Source: Streptococcus oralis
GTDB taxonomy: Bacteria > Bacillota > Bacilli > Lactobacillales > Streptococcaceae
Length of the DNA: 64,000 nt
Assembly: GCF_001578935.1 (NCBI RefSeq)
Contig: NZ_KQ969521.1
Coordinates: 789,777-853,776 of the forward strand
Direction of reading: 5' to 3'
Shown here one piece after another: positions 10,260-19,197 of the stretch. The stretch's first letter is position 1; each line of letters opens with the position of its first letter. The position numbers and the translations under genes were made by a program. Below the pieces are notes generated by a model, which ran no database searches, was not told the origin of the DNA, and saw only the letters and a program-made list of their open reading frames with translations.

Positions 10260-11369
10260 CTAAAATTCTGTAAAGAGCAGCTGGATTTCAGGAGTGATTG
10301 AAATCCAGTCATCACGGTGAATCAAGACTCCCTTAGCTTTTTGAGAACGGAGCATATCTTCTAGGGCTGAGACACCAAATTGGACACGTCCCTTTCCAAG
10401 AGATTGACCTGTTTCTTTATCTGCTACTGTGACAATATCGTGGTAGGAGAAGTTTCCTTCCACTTCTACCACGCCTGATAAAAGGAGACTTTTCCCGTTT
10501 TTTGAAAGTGCCTCTGCAGCTCCACCATCTACCCAAATCGTTCCCTGACTTTGAGCATAGAAGGCCAGCCATTGTTTCTGGGTACGAAGTCCCTTCTCTT
10601 GCGCAACAAAGAAGGAACCATCCTTGGTCTCCTCCGCTGCCTCAATCAAGGCATCAGATTTCAAGGAAGAGCAGATATAGACTGGTACACCCGACTCCGT
10701 CGCAATAGTTGCAGCTTTGATTTTTGTCAGCATACCCCCAGTACCGTTTGACGAACCTGCTCCACCAGCCATATCAATAATCTCACGATTGATAGTCTCG
10801 ATTTTCTCAAGACGTTTGGCTGTTGGATCCGAATTAGGATTGCCAGTATAGAGACCGTCCACATCCGTCAAGAGAACCAAAAGATCCGCCTGAACCATCG
10901 CCGCTACCTGGGCACTCAGGGTGTCATTATCACCCACCTTGAGTTCGTCAATGACGACACTATCATTTTCATTGATGATAGGAATTGCACCACGATGAAG
11001 CAATACAGACAAGGCCTGATGGGCATTTTTATAACGGCGCTTATCTACAAAGTCATCCTGGGTCAGCAAGATTTGTGCAGAGACGATCTGGCGCATGAGG
11101 AGGTTGGTTGTGTATTCCTCCAACAAAAGTCCCTGACCAACTGCAGCCGAAGCTTGTTTATCTGCAATCTTGGTCGGACGTTTTTTAAAACCCAAAGCTC
11201 CAAATCCAGCGGCTACTGCCCCAGATGACACTAAAATCAACTCATGTCCTGCTTCATGCAGCATAGCCAATTGCTGGGTAATTGCCTTTACTTTGCTTCT
11301 TGATAAACTCCCGTCTTCATTTGTTAAGGAGGAGGTCCCTACCTTAAAGACGATTCGTTTGTACTTCAT
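10260..11369 (-). CDS. proB: glutamate 5-kinase
   Basis: 369 residues from the ATG at 11369 preceded by GGAGTGAG; a further seven residues upstream (MKNRSEN) cover this ribosome site and are discounted. Kinase domain [15 protein letters not shown]..., phosphate-binding [10 protein letters not shown], substrate loop [23 protein letters not shown]-terminal PUA domain (about residues 270-365). ProB is normally feedback-inhibited by proline. First gene of the pro operon. Confidence 0.97.
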   Translation of the reverse strand: MKYKRIVFKVGTSSLTNEDGSLSRSKVKAITQQLAMLHEAGHELILVSSGAVAAGFGALGFKKRPTKIADKQASAAVGQGLLLEEYTTNLLMRQIVSAQILLTQDDFVDKRRYKNAHQALSVLLHRGAIPIINENDSVVIDELKVGDNDTLSAQVAAMVQADLLVLLTDVDGLYTGNPNSDPTAKRLEKIETINREIIDMAGGAGSSNGTGGMLTKIKAATIATESGVPVYICSSLKSDALIEAAEETKDGSFFVAQEKGLRTQKQWLAFYAQSQGTIWVDGGAAEALSKNGKSLLLSGVVEVEGNFSYHDIVTVADKETGQSLGKGRVQFGVSALEDMLRSQKAKGVLIHRDDWISITPEIQLLFTEF

Positions 11370-11439
11370 ATTCTCACTCCGATTCTTCATATTTATCCAT
11401 TATAACATGAATGCTTTAAAATAGAAAAGACTTGAAATG

Positions 11440-11466
11440 AAAAAGGTTGAGACTAGGCATCTCAAC
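11440..11466 (-). terminator. terminator after rluD
   Basis: GTTGAGA / TCTCAAC seven-bp stem, 7-base loop, then CTTTTTC on the minus strand. It ends the cpsY-lspA-rluD string five bases after the stop. Confidence 0.75.
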
Positions 11467-11470
11467 TCTT

Positions 11471-12370
11471 TTATCTATTCTCAGTTTTACGCAATCTTTC
11501 CAGCGTTTCTTTAAAAATCTCTGGAATATCTGCTGTGAATTCCAAGGTTTCACCTGTTCTCGGATGAGTAAAACCTAGAGTCTTAGCATGGAGGAATTGC
11601 CCACGTCCCTTAAGTGTCTTACGAGGACCATAGACTTCATCACCAGCGACTGGATGGCCAATATAAGCCATATGAACACGGATTTGGTGGGTACGTCCTG
11701 TTTCCAGTTGCAACTCTAGCAAACTATAATCTCCAAAGCGTTCCAAGACGTGAAAGCGTGTTACGGCAGGCTTTCCTTTAGCAGTCACAGCCTGTTTCTT
11801 ACGGTCTTTTTCACTACGACCAATCGGCGCTTCAATGACACCACGATCATTGGGAAGATTGCCATGAACAATCGCCCAATATTTGCGGAGAGACTTCTTA
11901 GCCTTGAGTTCTTGGGCAAGTGCTAAGTGGGCCTCATCATTCTTAGCAATCATAAGGAGACCAGACGTGTCCTTGTCAATGCGGTGAACAATGCCCGGAC
12001 GGAGAACCCCATTGATACCTGACAAGTCCTTGATATGGTACATGAGGGCATTGACCAAGGTTCCGCTAGTATGACCAGCACTCGGATGCACCACCATCCC
12101 CTGAGGTTTGTTAACAACGGCTACATCCTCATCTTGGTAGATGATGTCTAGCGGAATATCTTCAGCCACATACTCTAAAACCTCTGGTTCTGGCACATGA
12201 TAGGTGACGATATCCCCCTCTTGGACAGTGTATTTTGCTTTCTTGACTTGCCCATTCACCAAAACTTGTCCAGCCTTGATTTGTTCATTCGCGAGACTGC
12301 GTGACAATTCTGTCAGGTCCGACAAAGCCTTGTCTAGACGTTGCCCACCAGTTTCAATTTTTATTTCCAT
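11471..12370 (-). CDS. rluD: RluD-type 23S rRNA pseudouridine synthase
   Basis: 299 residues. N-terminal S4 RNA-binding domain (residues 10-60, [15 protein letters not shown]) and RluA-family catalytic domain with HRIDKDTSG at 129-137, whose Asp132 is the nucleophile, and GRTHQIRVH. Firmicute members beside lspA are usually called RluD (positions 1911/1915/1917), but the exact target cannot be read from sequence. Start overlaps the lspA 3' end by 17 bases. Confidence 0.9.
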   Translation of the reverse strand: MEIKIETGGQRLDKALSDLTELSRSLANEQIKAGQVLVNGQVKKAKYTVQEGDIVTYHVPEPEVLEYVAEDIPLDIIYQDEDVAVVNKPQGMVVHPSAGHTSGTLVNALMYHIKDLSGINGVLRPGIVHRIDKDTSGLLMIAKNDEAHLALAQELKAKKSLRKYWAIVHGNLPNDRGVIEAPIGRSEKDRKKQAVTAKGKPAVTRFHVLERFGDYSLLELQLETGRTHQIRVHMAYIGHPVAGDEVYGPRKTLKGRGQFLHAKTLGFTHPRTGETLEFTADIPEIFKETLERLRKTENR

Positions 12371-12821
12371 TTACTTCCTCTTTAAGCATTGCAATCAATA
12401 GAATAATCACACCAACTGTCAAATAGCTGTCAGCAACATTGAAAATCGCAAAGTTGATAAAGTCTAGGTGAAACATATCCACCACAAAACCCTGACTCAT
12501 TCTGTCGATAAAGTTGCCCAGACCTCCCGCGATTATCAGGGTCAGTCCGAAAACCATCCAGAGAGAGTCCTCCATGTGTTTATGTAAATACCAAATGGCT
12601 CCTACCATGACGACCAGTGTAATGACAGCAAATAACCACTGCTGATCTTGCAGCATGGAGAAAGCTGCCCCTCGATTTTGCAGGTAGGTCAAGCTAACGA
12701 GATTGGGAATCCACGAACGCACTTCACCCAGTGGAATCTGCTGGACAACATAGGCTTTAACCCACTGATCCAACCCAATCAAAAGCAGTATAATGACTGC
12801 TACTATTCCTCTTTTTTTCAT
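12354..12821 (-). CDS. lspA: signal peptidase II (prolipoprotein signal peptidase)
   Basis: 155 residues with four predicted membrane helices. Cleaves lipoprotein signal peptides before the lipidated Cys; the 14-kb lipoprotein is a likely client. Catalytic aspartates sit in VVDMF (Asp115) and NVADS (Asp131), with NRGAAFS and GGLGNFIDR also conserved. Coupled by four-base overlap to the LysR gene upstream and by 17 bases to rluD downstream. Confidence 0.96.
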   Translation of the reverse strand: MKKRGIVAVIILLLIGLDQWVKAYVVQQIPLGEVRSWIPNLVSLTYLQNRGAAFSMLQDQQWLFAVITLVVMVGAIWYLHKHMEDSLWMVFGLTLIIAGGLGNFIDRMSQGFVVDMFHLDFINFAIFNVADSYLTVGVIILLIAMLKEEVNGNKN

Positions 12822-13726
12822 GATTTCCTCTTTTGATCAAAATATTCTTGCATGACCTCAACGAAAAGAGTCCCAGCTTGGCTAAGCTCCACTTCCTCAC
12901 GTTTGACGTAGACCATGCGGTTATCTAGATTGTCCTTGAGACGAATGACTGTGATACCATTAACACTGTCACTATCTAAAAACCCAGATCCAGTCGCATA
13001 AGCATCCGTCCGCTCCAAAATACCATTCAAAGTAGCACGGTCGGTCACATTGAACATCTGGGAGCTCGCGCTGGTGTCGACAAAGTTCTCTGAATAGTAA
13101 AGATACTCATCCTTTTCCTGAGTGAAACGAACCGTTGGCAGATCCGCTAGATCCTCCATGACCAATTCCTCTTTCTGTGCTAAAGGATGCCCTTCACGAA
13201 GATAAATGTGAGTCTGGAAAGGAATTAGTTCAATAACTTCTAAACCAAGCTTTTCAACCCGTTGCATGATGCCCTTTTTATTTTGATTGTTGAGGTAAAT
13301 AATCCCAATCTCACTATGTCCTTGGGCCACTTCGTCTAATATTTGAACTGTAGTAGACTCAAAAATACGAAAGTTCTTATAATCAGGATAACGTTCTGAA
13401 AAAGCCGTAATGGTTGGTGGCAAGAAGTCATAGTGCTGACTGGCAATGGAAAATTCATCCTTTTCTTCCTCAGGATTGGCATACTGATTTTGAAAAACAT
13501 CAAAGCCTTTGACCAACTCCTGCGCTTTCTCATAAAATTCCATCCCACGACGGGTCAAGAAAGTCCCCGAACTCGTCCGACGGAAAATCTTAAAGCCTAG
13601 CTCTTTTTCCAAATCGCGTACAGAAATAGACAGACTCGGCTGACTAACATACATCTTTTCAGCAGCTTCACGGAAAGTACCACTATTGGCAATGGCCACA
13701 ACATAGCGTAATTGTTGAATGTTCAT
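12818..13726 (-). CDS. cpsY: LysR-family regulator, CpsY/MtaR type
   Basis: 302 residues. N-terminal winged helix-turn-helix (residues 1-60, [20 protein letters not shown]...[13 protein letters not shown]) and a C-terminal effector-binding domain. Sequence and position upstream of lspA match streptococcal CpsY/MtaR regulators, which control methionine supply and wall/capsule-related genes; that role is family knowledge. The mmuP-mmuM genes at 54-57 kb are in principle possible targets, but I see no binding site evidence. Its own promoter lies at 13755-13783. Confidence 0.82.
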   Translation of the reverse strand: MNIQQLRYVVAIANSGTFREAAEKMYVSQPSLSISVRDLEKELGFKIFRRTSSGTFLTRRGMEFYEKAQELVKGFDVFQNQYANPEEEKDEFSIASQHYDFLPPTITAFSERYPDYKNFRIFESTTVQILDEVAQGHSEIGIIYLNNQNKKGIMQRVEKLGLEVIELIPFQTHIYLREGHPLAQKEELVMEDLADLPTVRFTQEKDEYLYYSENFVDTSASSQMFNVTDRATLNGILERTDAYATGSGFLDSDSVNGITVIRLKDNLDNRMVYVKREEVELSQAGTLFVEVMQEYFDQKRKS

Positions 13727-13754
13727 CTTTTACCCCCAACTTCTCTATCTGTTC

Positions 13755-13783
13755 ATTATATCATATTTTAGAAGTTTTCCAAA
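13755..13783 (-). promoter_or_regulatory. cpsY-lspA-rluD promoter
   Basis: TTTGGA (-35), 17-base spacer, perfect TATAAT (-10) on the minus strand, about 30 bases before the start. Confidence 0.6.
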
Positions 13784-13887
13784 AAGGAAAAAGTATGGAA
13801 ATTTTCAAGACTCAATGAAGACTCTAACATCCCAATCCAAGAATTAGAATAATGTCTTTTTTCAGTCCTTATCTGATTTCAAGCAAA

Positions 13888-13919
13888 TAAAAACAGTAAA
13901 TCTTTTTGATTTACCGTTT
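13888..13919 (-). terminator. terminator after the lipoprotein gene
   Basis: AAACGGTAAATC / GATTTACTGTTT 12-bp stem with one mismatch, A-rich loop, then TTTTTATTT on the minus strand. The rest of 13727-13956 shows nothing beyond the cpsY promoter. Confidence 0.75.
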
Positions 13920-13956
13920 ATAATATGGCCTCTAACATTTTCTTTTGACCTATAAA

Positions 13957-14367
13957 TCAACTAGAAAAAGCCTCTTCAATCCTATTAGCTATATCTGGAT
14001 TTACTTCCCAAATACCGGCATAAGGTTGTTCAATATACTGTTTTTCCTTCATAGTATAGAGATAGGCTACACTATCACTTTCTTCATTTTGATGCAAAAA
14101 TTTGATAATGATGTGATCTTTAACATTTATCGGTTGATCATTTACACTCTCCAAAGTTGTAAATTTTGATTGTTTCTGCAACTCCTTAATCAATTTTGAG
14201 ATATCATCTTTCTTATTCATAATTTTAACATCTCCAGAGATACTTTTCTGCAAATAAATTCCTGATATCGTTTCTGGTTCAGGAAGAATAAGTTTTTTGT
14301 TACTAACGCAAGCAGATAGAACAAGAAAAGAGATTGAACAGACTATAACTGTGATAATTTTTTTCAT
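13957..14367 (-). CDS. small lipoprotein, possibly DUF5301 family
   Basis: 136 residues with a lipoprotein signal peptide: MKKIITV, hydrophobic core, and lipobox LSAC with Cys20. The mature part is a soluble domain of about 115 residues with a YLQKSISGDVKI strand and a conserved-looking end IWEVNPDIANRIEEAF. It resembles small streptococcal DUF5301 lipoproteins, a call made from memory at modest confidence; function unknown. It stands alone between its own promoter and terminator. AT content is higher than in its neighbours. Confidence 0.6.
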   Translation of the reverse strand: MKKIITVIVCSISFLVLSACVSNKKLILPEPETISGIYLQKSISGDVKIMNKKDDISKLIKELQKQSKFTTLESVNDQPINVKDHIIIKFLHQNEESDSVAYLYTMKEKQYIEQPYAGIWEVNPDIANRIEEAFSS

Positions 14368-14416
14368 ATAGGTTCACTTCCTTTCATTCTTCTTACTTCT
14401 TCTTTTAGATACAATT

Positions 14417-14445
14417 ATAATATCAAATATTAGCAATTTTTACAA
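14417..14445 (-). promoter_or_regulatory. promoter of the lipoprotein gene
   Basis: TTGTAA, 17-base spacer, TATTAT on the minus strand, about 50 bases before the start codon. AAAGGAAGTGA gives the ribosome site. Confidence 0.5.
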
Positions 14446-14574
14446 TATCTTATTCCCTTATAAAATTCATTACTGAAAAAGCTTCACATGCTACTATTTT
14501 ATAATTTTACAACAAAAGATAAAATAGTTTATAAGTTCGCAAGCTATATAGGATTTTAAATATGGGTATCAAAA

Positions 14575-14613
14575 CAAAAAAATAGGCTCTCCGAAAACTC
14601 GGAAAGCCTTATT
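14575..14613. terminator. rplU-prp-rpmA operon terminator
   Basis: A 14-bp stem (AATAAGGCTTTCCGA with its complement, two imperfections) followed on the minus strand by seven Ts. Confidence 0.85.
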
Positions 14614-14631
14614 TAATGCTACTTAGAGCGA

Positions 14632-14925
14632 TTATTTTGCGATTGGGTAAACAGAAACTTGTTTTTTATCGCGTCCTTTACGTTCAAAGCGTACTACGCC
14701 TTCAACTTTAGCGAACAAAGTATCGTCTCCACCACGTCCAACGTTTACACCTGGATAGATGTGTGTACCACGTTGACGGTAAAGGATTGATCCACCTGTT
14801 ACAGTTTGTCCATCAGCTGCTTTAGCTCCAAGACGTTTCGCTTGTGAATCACGTCCGTTTGATGTAGAACCTCCACCTTTTTTGTGGGCGAAAAGTTGCA
14901 AGTTGTTAAGAGTCATTTTTAACAT
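14632..14925 (-). CDS. rpmA: ribosomal protein L27, with Prp-cleaved N-terminal extension
   Basis: 97 residues. The N-terminus reads [14 protein letters not shown]: the Firmicute extension that the cysteine protease Prp removes between Phe and Ala to expose the mature AHKKGGGST start, which reaches toward the peptidyl-transferase centre. The processing protease is encoded immediately upstream. Last gene of rplU-prp-rpmA. Confidence 0.97.
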   Translation of the reverse strand: MLKMTLNNLQLFAHKKGGGSTSNGRDSQAKRLGAKAADGQTVTGGSILYRQRGTHIYPGVNVGRGGDDTLFAKVEGVVRFERKGRDKKQVSVYPIAK

Positions 14926-14941
14926 AATGTTTTCCTCCGTG

Positions 14942-15295
<354 letters not shown>

Positions 15296-15302
15296 TTAAA
15301 AA

Positions 15303-15617
15303 TTAAGCGTTGATCGCGTTGATGACAACTTTTGTATATGGTTGACGGTGACCTTGTTTACGGTGGCTACCTTTTTTAGGTTTGTACTTGTAAGTAACAA
15401 CTTTCTTTTGTTTTCCTTGTTTTTCAACAGTTCCAACTACAGTAGCTCCAGCAACAAGTGGAGTTCCGACAACAGTGTTTTCACCACCAACAAGAACAAC
15501 TTCGTTAAAAGTAACTTCTTGACCAGCTTCAACGTTCAATTTTTCAACGTAAACTGCTTGACCAACTTCAACTTTAACTTGTTTTCCGCCAGTTTTGATA
15601 ATTGCGTATGTGCTCAT
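15303..15617 (-). CDS. rplU: ribosomal protein L21
   Basis: 104 residues starting [17 protein letters not shown], with the conserved C-terminal [16 protein letters not shown]. First gene of the rplU-prp-rpmA operon; ribosome site AGGAGG directly upstream. Expression is probably controlled through the leader at 15618-15785. Confidence 0.98.
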
Positions 15618-15785
15618 TATGCACCTCCTATGATTTTTAGGGTTTCCCCGTATTTTTGTGAAGACTCGCCTAGCATCGTGGGACGAACCACTTAAAAGAA
15701 GAACTCTAAGTATAACAAAGTTTAAATTTGTTATACGACGAGCAAACGATGTTCGTGCGGTTGCACAGGACTGTGCATAGTCAAC
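15618..15785 (-). promoter_or_regulatory. L21 leader (5' UTR regulatory RNA)
   Basis: About 168 transcribed bases separate the promoter from rplU. The leader contains a perfect 10-bp inverted repeat (GTATAACAAA / TTTGTTATAC, arms 15710-15719 and 15727-15736) plus further short hairpins. Position and size fit the known Firmicute L21 leader class; assignment is by context rather than a covariance match. Confidence 0.6.
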
Positions 15786-15791
15786 TCTTCA

Positions 15792-15820
15792 AGTATAGCA
15801 TATCTTCTTTTTTCTTACAA
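15792..15820 (-). promoter_or_regulatory. rplU operon promoter
   Basis: TTGTAA, exact 17-base spacer, TATACT with an extended TGC on the minus strand. Confidence 0.75.
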
Positions 15821-15826
15821 GTAAAA

Positions 15827-16522
15827 TCAATCGAATTTAAGCTTTTTCTTTCCTTTTTTTCTCCAAGAAGCAAAAAGCATACTGAAGTAAAAGATACTCA
15901 TCATAAGAGGAACACCTAGAATTGTCTTCTCCTGATAGTAAATCGTCAAATAAGCTGAAAAAACAACTCCGAAGACAAAACTGCTAAGCAAGCTAACAAA
16001 AATCAAGCCCTCTCGTAGGAAAGGCGTATGCTTGGTCCGGAAATAATCTCCAAAAGCCAACATGGTACGTTTGATATTCCCTGTCATAAAAGCATTATTA
16101 TAGGCAATCCCTGACACTTCTCCAAAGGCTGTTGTCACCAGTCCCATACAAAAGGCTAAGGGCGGTACGAGATAGATATTATCAACCGTTTGCGGCACAA
16201 ATCCAATAATGATTGATAAGATTGCTAAAGGAATCAATGACAGAATAGGTTTTTTAACAATTCTCAATTTCTCCTTATAAATCGTTAGTAAAAAGACCCC
16301 CATCATAAAAGCTAGTAAGGTCATTACTTTGGCACTGGCATCTGACACATTATGTTGAATGAGCCCCACTGATAGAAAGACGACATTTCCAGTTTGTCCA
16401 GCTACAAGAGTATTCCCTCGCACAATAAAAGTATAGGCGTCCACATATCCTGCGCAAAAAGTCAAAAAAAGCGCTAGCCTCTTAGACTGACGTGATATTT
16501 TTCTTATAGGTAGTAACCTCAT
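15827..16522 (-). CDS. YoaK/DUF1275 family membrane protein
   Basis: 231 residues with about six hydrophobic helices. The opening FLTFCAGYVDAYTFIVRG and the segment AGQTGNVVFLSVGL are diagnostic for the DUF1275 (YoaK) family; VTTAFGEVSGIAYNNAFMTGN is also typical. Transport or other function is not established. I place the start at the ATG at 16522, which has GGGAGGG four bases upstream; an ATG 12 bases earlier would overlap that ribosome site. Confidence 0.82.
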   Translation of the reverse strand: MRLLPIRKISRQSKRLALFLTFCAGYVDAYTFIVRGNTLVAGQTGNVVFLSVGLIQHNVSDASAKVMTLLAFMMGVFLLTIYKEKLRIVKKPILSLIPLAILSIIIGFVPQTVDNIYLVPPLAFCMGLVTTAFGEVSGIAYNNAFMTGNIKRTMLAFGDYFRTKHTPFLREGLIFVSLLSSFVFGVVFSAYLTIYYQEKTILGVPLMMSIFYFSMLFASWRKKGKKKLKFD

Positions 16523-16610
16523 TTTCCCTCCCATTTCATTTACTCATCTCATTATTGTACCACTTTCTTTGGGAAAGTCCTAGTAGCTTATTTGAATTTT
16601 TTACTCCCTG

Positions 16611-16640
16611 TTGGATAGTCAGGTCTTTCTATGTTATAAT
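16611..16640 (+). promoter_or_regulatory. promoter of the oxidoreductase-helicase pair
   Basis: TTGGAT, 18-base spacer, perfect TATAAT, 27 bases before the ATG at 16668; AAAGGAG is the ribosome site. Confidence 0.6.
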
Positions 16641-16667
16641 GAAGGAAGAATCGGAAAAGGAGTATCT

Positions 16668-17645
16668 ATGCTTAAATTAGGTGTTATCGGAACAGGCGCT
16701 ATCAGCCATCATTTCATAGAAGCAGCCCATGCTAGCGGAGAATACCAACTGGTCGCAGTCTATTCTAGAAAGCTAGAAACAGCCGCAACCTTTGCTTCTC
16801 GGTATCAGGATATCCAACTCTTTGATCAATTAGAAGACTTCTTTAAGTCTTCCTTTGATGTAGTCTATATCGCCAGTCCAAACTCCTTGCATTTTGTTCA
16901 GGCACAAGCTGCCTTGTCTGCGGGTAAACATGTTATTCTTGAAAAGCCAGCTGTCACTCAGCCACAAGAATGGCTGGATTTGAGACAGACAGCTGAGAAA
17001 AATAATTGTTTTATCTTTGAAGCAGCTCGTAATTACCACGAGGAATCTTTTACCACTATCAAGAATTTTTTGGCAGACAAGCAAGTGTTGGGAGCTGATT
17101 TCAACTATGCCAAGTATTCATCCAAGATGCCGAACTTGTTGGCTGGGCAGACACCAAATGTCTTTTCAGACCGTTTTTCTGGTGGAGCCCTTATGGATTT
17201 GGGGATTTATCCTCTCTACGCTGCCGTTCACCTCTTTGGAAAGGCTCAAGACGCGATTTATCAAGCTCAACAGCTTGACAATAGCATTGACCTAAATGGA
17301 GACGGTATCCTCTTCTACCTTGACTTTCAAGTTCATATCAAGGCTGGGAAAAACATCACTTCCAATCTTCCTTGCGAGATTTATACGACAGATGGAACCC
17401 TGACGCTCAACACGATTGAACATGTCCGCTCAGCTATTTTTAGCGACCACCAAGGAAATCAAGTTCAGCTACCTATCCAACAAGCTCCCTATACGATGAC
17501 TGAGGAAGTTGCTGCATTTGCACACATGATCCAGCAACCAGACCAGACGCTTTACCTGACTTGGCTGGATGATGCAGGCTCTGTTCATGATTTACTCTAT
17601 ACCATGCGCCAGACTGCTGGCATTAGATTTGAGGCAGAAAAATGA
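16668..17645 (+). CDS. Gfo/Idh/MocA-family NAD(P)-dependent oxidoreductase
   Basis: 325 residues from the ATG at 16668 (AAAGGAG seven bases upstream); the frame extends to 16611 but that part covers the promoter. Rossmann fold N-terminus MLKLGVIGTGAISHHFIEAA, then the family signature EKP (HVILEKPAVTQPQ, around residue 95) and a C-terminal alpha/beta domain with GGALMDLGIYPLY. Substrate unknown; family members act on sugars and inositols. The stop overlaps the start of the helicase gene (ATGA), so the two are translationally coupled. Confidence 0.88.
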   Translation: MLKLGVIGTGAISHHFIEAAHASGEYQLVAVYSRKLETAATFASRYQDIQLFDQLEDFFKSSFDVVYIASPNSLHFVQAQAALSAGKHVILEKPAVTQPQEWLDLRQTAEKNNCFIFEAARNYHEESFTTIKNFLADKQVLGADFNYAKYSSKMPNLLAGQTPNVFSDRFSGGALMDLGIYPLYAAVHLFGKAQDAIYQAQQLDNSIDLNGDGILFYLDFQVHIKAGKNITSNLPCEIYTTDGTLTLNTIEHVRSAIFSDHQGNQVQLPIQQAPYTMTEEVAAFAHMIQQPDQTLYLTWLDDAGSVHDLLYTMRQTAGIRFEAEK

Positions 17646-18724
17646 AAACCAAACTACCCACTGAATGGCAGAAATTGAGCAACCAACTCGGTTTCCAAGA
17701 ATTTACCCCCATTCAAACTCAACTATTTGAGCCTATACTTGCTGGAGAAAACCTCCTAGGAGTAAGCCCTACAGGAACTGGTAAGACCCTCGCTTATCTC
17801 TTACCTAGTCTTCTCAGACTGAAAAAGAAAAAAGCGCAGCAACTCTTGATTCTAGCACCAAATACGGAGCTTGCTGGACAGATTTTTGACGTATGTAAAT
17901 CGTGGGCTGAAGCTATCGGCTTGACTGCTCAGCTCTTCCTATCAGGTTCAAGTCAGAAACGCCAGATCGAACGCCTTAAAAAAGGACCAGAAATTCTGAT
18001 TGGAACCCCTGGCCGTATCTTTGAGTTGATTAAATTAAAAAAAATCAAGATGATGAATGTGGAAACCATCATTCTGGATGAATTTGACCAATTGCTCGAT
18101 GATTCTCAGATTCACTTTGTCGAGAAAATCACTCACTATGCACCTCGTGACCAGCAACTCATCTACATGAGTGCGACGACCAAGTTTGACCAAGAAAAGA
18201 TTGCACCTAATACACGTACCATTGATCTCTCTGGTCAAAGACTGGACAACATCCAACATTTCTACATGCAGGTAGACCAACGTCACCGAGTGGATATGCT
18301 ACGAAAACTAGCTCATGTAGAGGATTTCCGTGGCCTGGTCTTCTTTAACAGCTTGTCAGATCTTGGAAGTGCGGAGGAAAAACTACAGTATCGCGATATC
18401 TTGGCTGTCTCCCTCGCTAGTGATGTCAATGTTAAATTTCGAAAAGTCATCTTAGAAAAGTTTAAAGACAAACAGTTAACCCTGCTCCTTGCAACTGACC
18501 TTTTGGCACGTGGAATTGATATCGATAGCCTAGAATGTGTCGTAAACTTTGATGTTCCTAGAGACATGGAAACTTACACTCACCGCGCTGGCCGCACAGG
18601 TCGCATGGGTAAAGAGGGCTATGTTATCACTCTAGTTACCCATCCTGAAGAACTTAAAAAACTCAAGAAATTCGCAAGTGTTCGTGAAATTGTTCTAAAA
18701 AATCAAGAACTCTATATCAAATAA
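17642..18724 (+). CDS. DEAD-box-type RNA helicase (DEFD variant)
   Basis: 360 residues, a minimal two-RecA-domain helicase with no C-terminal extension. Q motif GFQEFTPIQTQ, motif I SPTGTGKT (42-49), motif Ia, GTPGR, motif II DEFD (146-149) in place of DEAD, motif III SAT (177-179), and motif VI HRAGRTGRMG. Smaller than CshA/CshB. Third residue of the DEAD box differs, but the catalytic D-E and final D are kept, so activity is likely. A clean terminator follows the stop. Confidence 0.9.
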   Translation: MKTKLPTEWQKLSNQLGFQEFTPIQTQLFEPILAGENLLGVSPTGTGKTLAYLLPSLLRLKKKKAQQLLILAPNTELAGQIFDVCKSWAEAIGLTAQLFLSGSSQKRQIERLKKGPEILIGTPGRIFELIKLKKIKMMNVETIILDEFDQLLDDSQIHFVEKITHYAPRDQQLIYMSATTKFDQEKIAPNTRTIDLSGQRLDNIQHFYMQVDQRHRVDMLRKLAHVEDFRGLVFFNSLSDLGSAEEKLQYRDILAVSLASDVNVKFRKVILEKFKDKQLTLLLATDLLARGIDIDSLECVVNFDVPRDMETYTHRAGRTGRMGKEGYVITLVTHPEELKKLKKFASVREIVLKNQELYIK

Positions 18725-18747
18725 GGTTGGCATTCGCCAACCTTTTT
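18724..18747 (+). terminator. terminator after the helicase gene
   Basis: AGGTTGGC / GCCAACCT with an ATTC loop and a T-run; convergent with the DUF1934 gene. Confidence 0.88.
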
Positions 18748-18748
18748 C

Positions 18749-19126
18749 TTATCCCCAAGTAATTTCTAATCGATAGCTGGCAAAGGGTTGTCCCTCTTGA
18801 TTTTGCAGTTGATAGGCGAGCTCAATCTTTTGCCCATCCAATTTGTAGTGATTCGTTTGAATGATGAACTCCTGCATCCCCATTGGTGTAGGAATATAGG
18901 CCAAACTATCACTATCCTTTAGAAAACGCATGATGGTTTTGGGACTCGAGAAACGGGTCATCACCAGTTCTTGACTATGAAACTTGAGAACCACTTTTTC
19001 CTTTTCCTCATTATAAAAGAGTAAATAGCTAAAATCCCCTTTTTCGCGCACTTCAACGTCATAAAGCTGGTCAATGACTTCCAACTGCTCATCAAACTGA
19101 ATCCTATTTCGCATCCGAATCTTCAC
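18749..19126 (-). CDS. DUF1934 (YwiB-like) protein
   Basis: 125 residues, beta-rich, starting MKIRMRNRIQFDEQLE; the set KVVLKFHSQELVMTRFSSPKTIMRF and MGMQEFIIQTNHYKL fits the DUF1934/YwiB calycin-like family of Firmicutes. Function unknown. Ribosome site AGAGGA precedes the start. Divergent from the HD gene with about 70 bases between. Confidence 0.8.
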   Translation of the reverse strand: MKIRMRNRIQFDEQLEVIDQLYDVEVREKGDFSYLLFYNEEKEKVVLKFHSQELVMTRFSSPKTIMRFLKDSDSLAYIPTPMGMQEFIIQTNHYKLDGQKIELAYQLQNQEGQPFASYRLEITWG

Positions 19127-19182
19127 ATCAAATCCTCTTTCATGTCTCTTGTCCTACTATTTTACCAAAAAGAGCAGGATTT

Positions 19183-19191
19183 TGCTATAAT
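19183..19191 (+). promoter_or_regulatory. extended -10 directly before the HD gene start
   Basis: TGCTATAAT ends only six bases before the ATG at 19198, which puts the predicted transcription start on the start codon itself. No ribosome site is present. Confidence 0.65.
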
Positions 19192-19197
19192 GGTCAT

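Noticed and set aside
17642-18724. DEFD instead of DEAD as a sign of an inactive helicase
   Set aside because: All catalytic motifs are intact and the third position varies among active family members.
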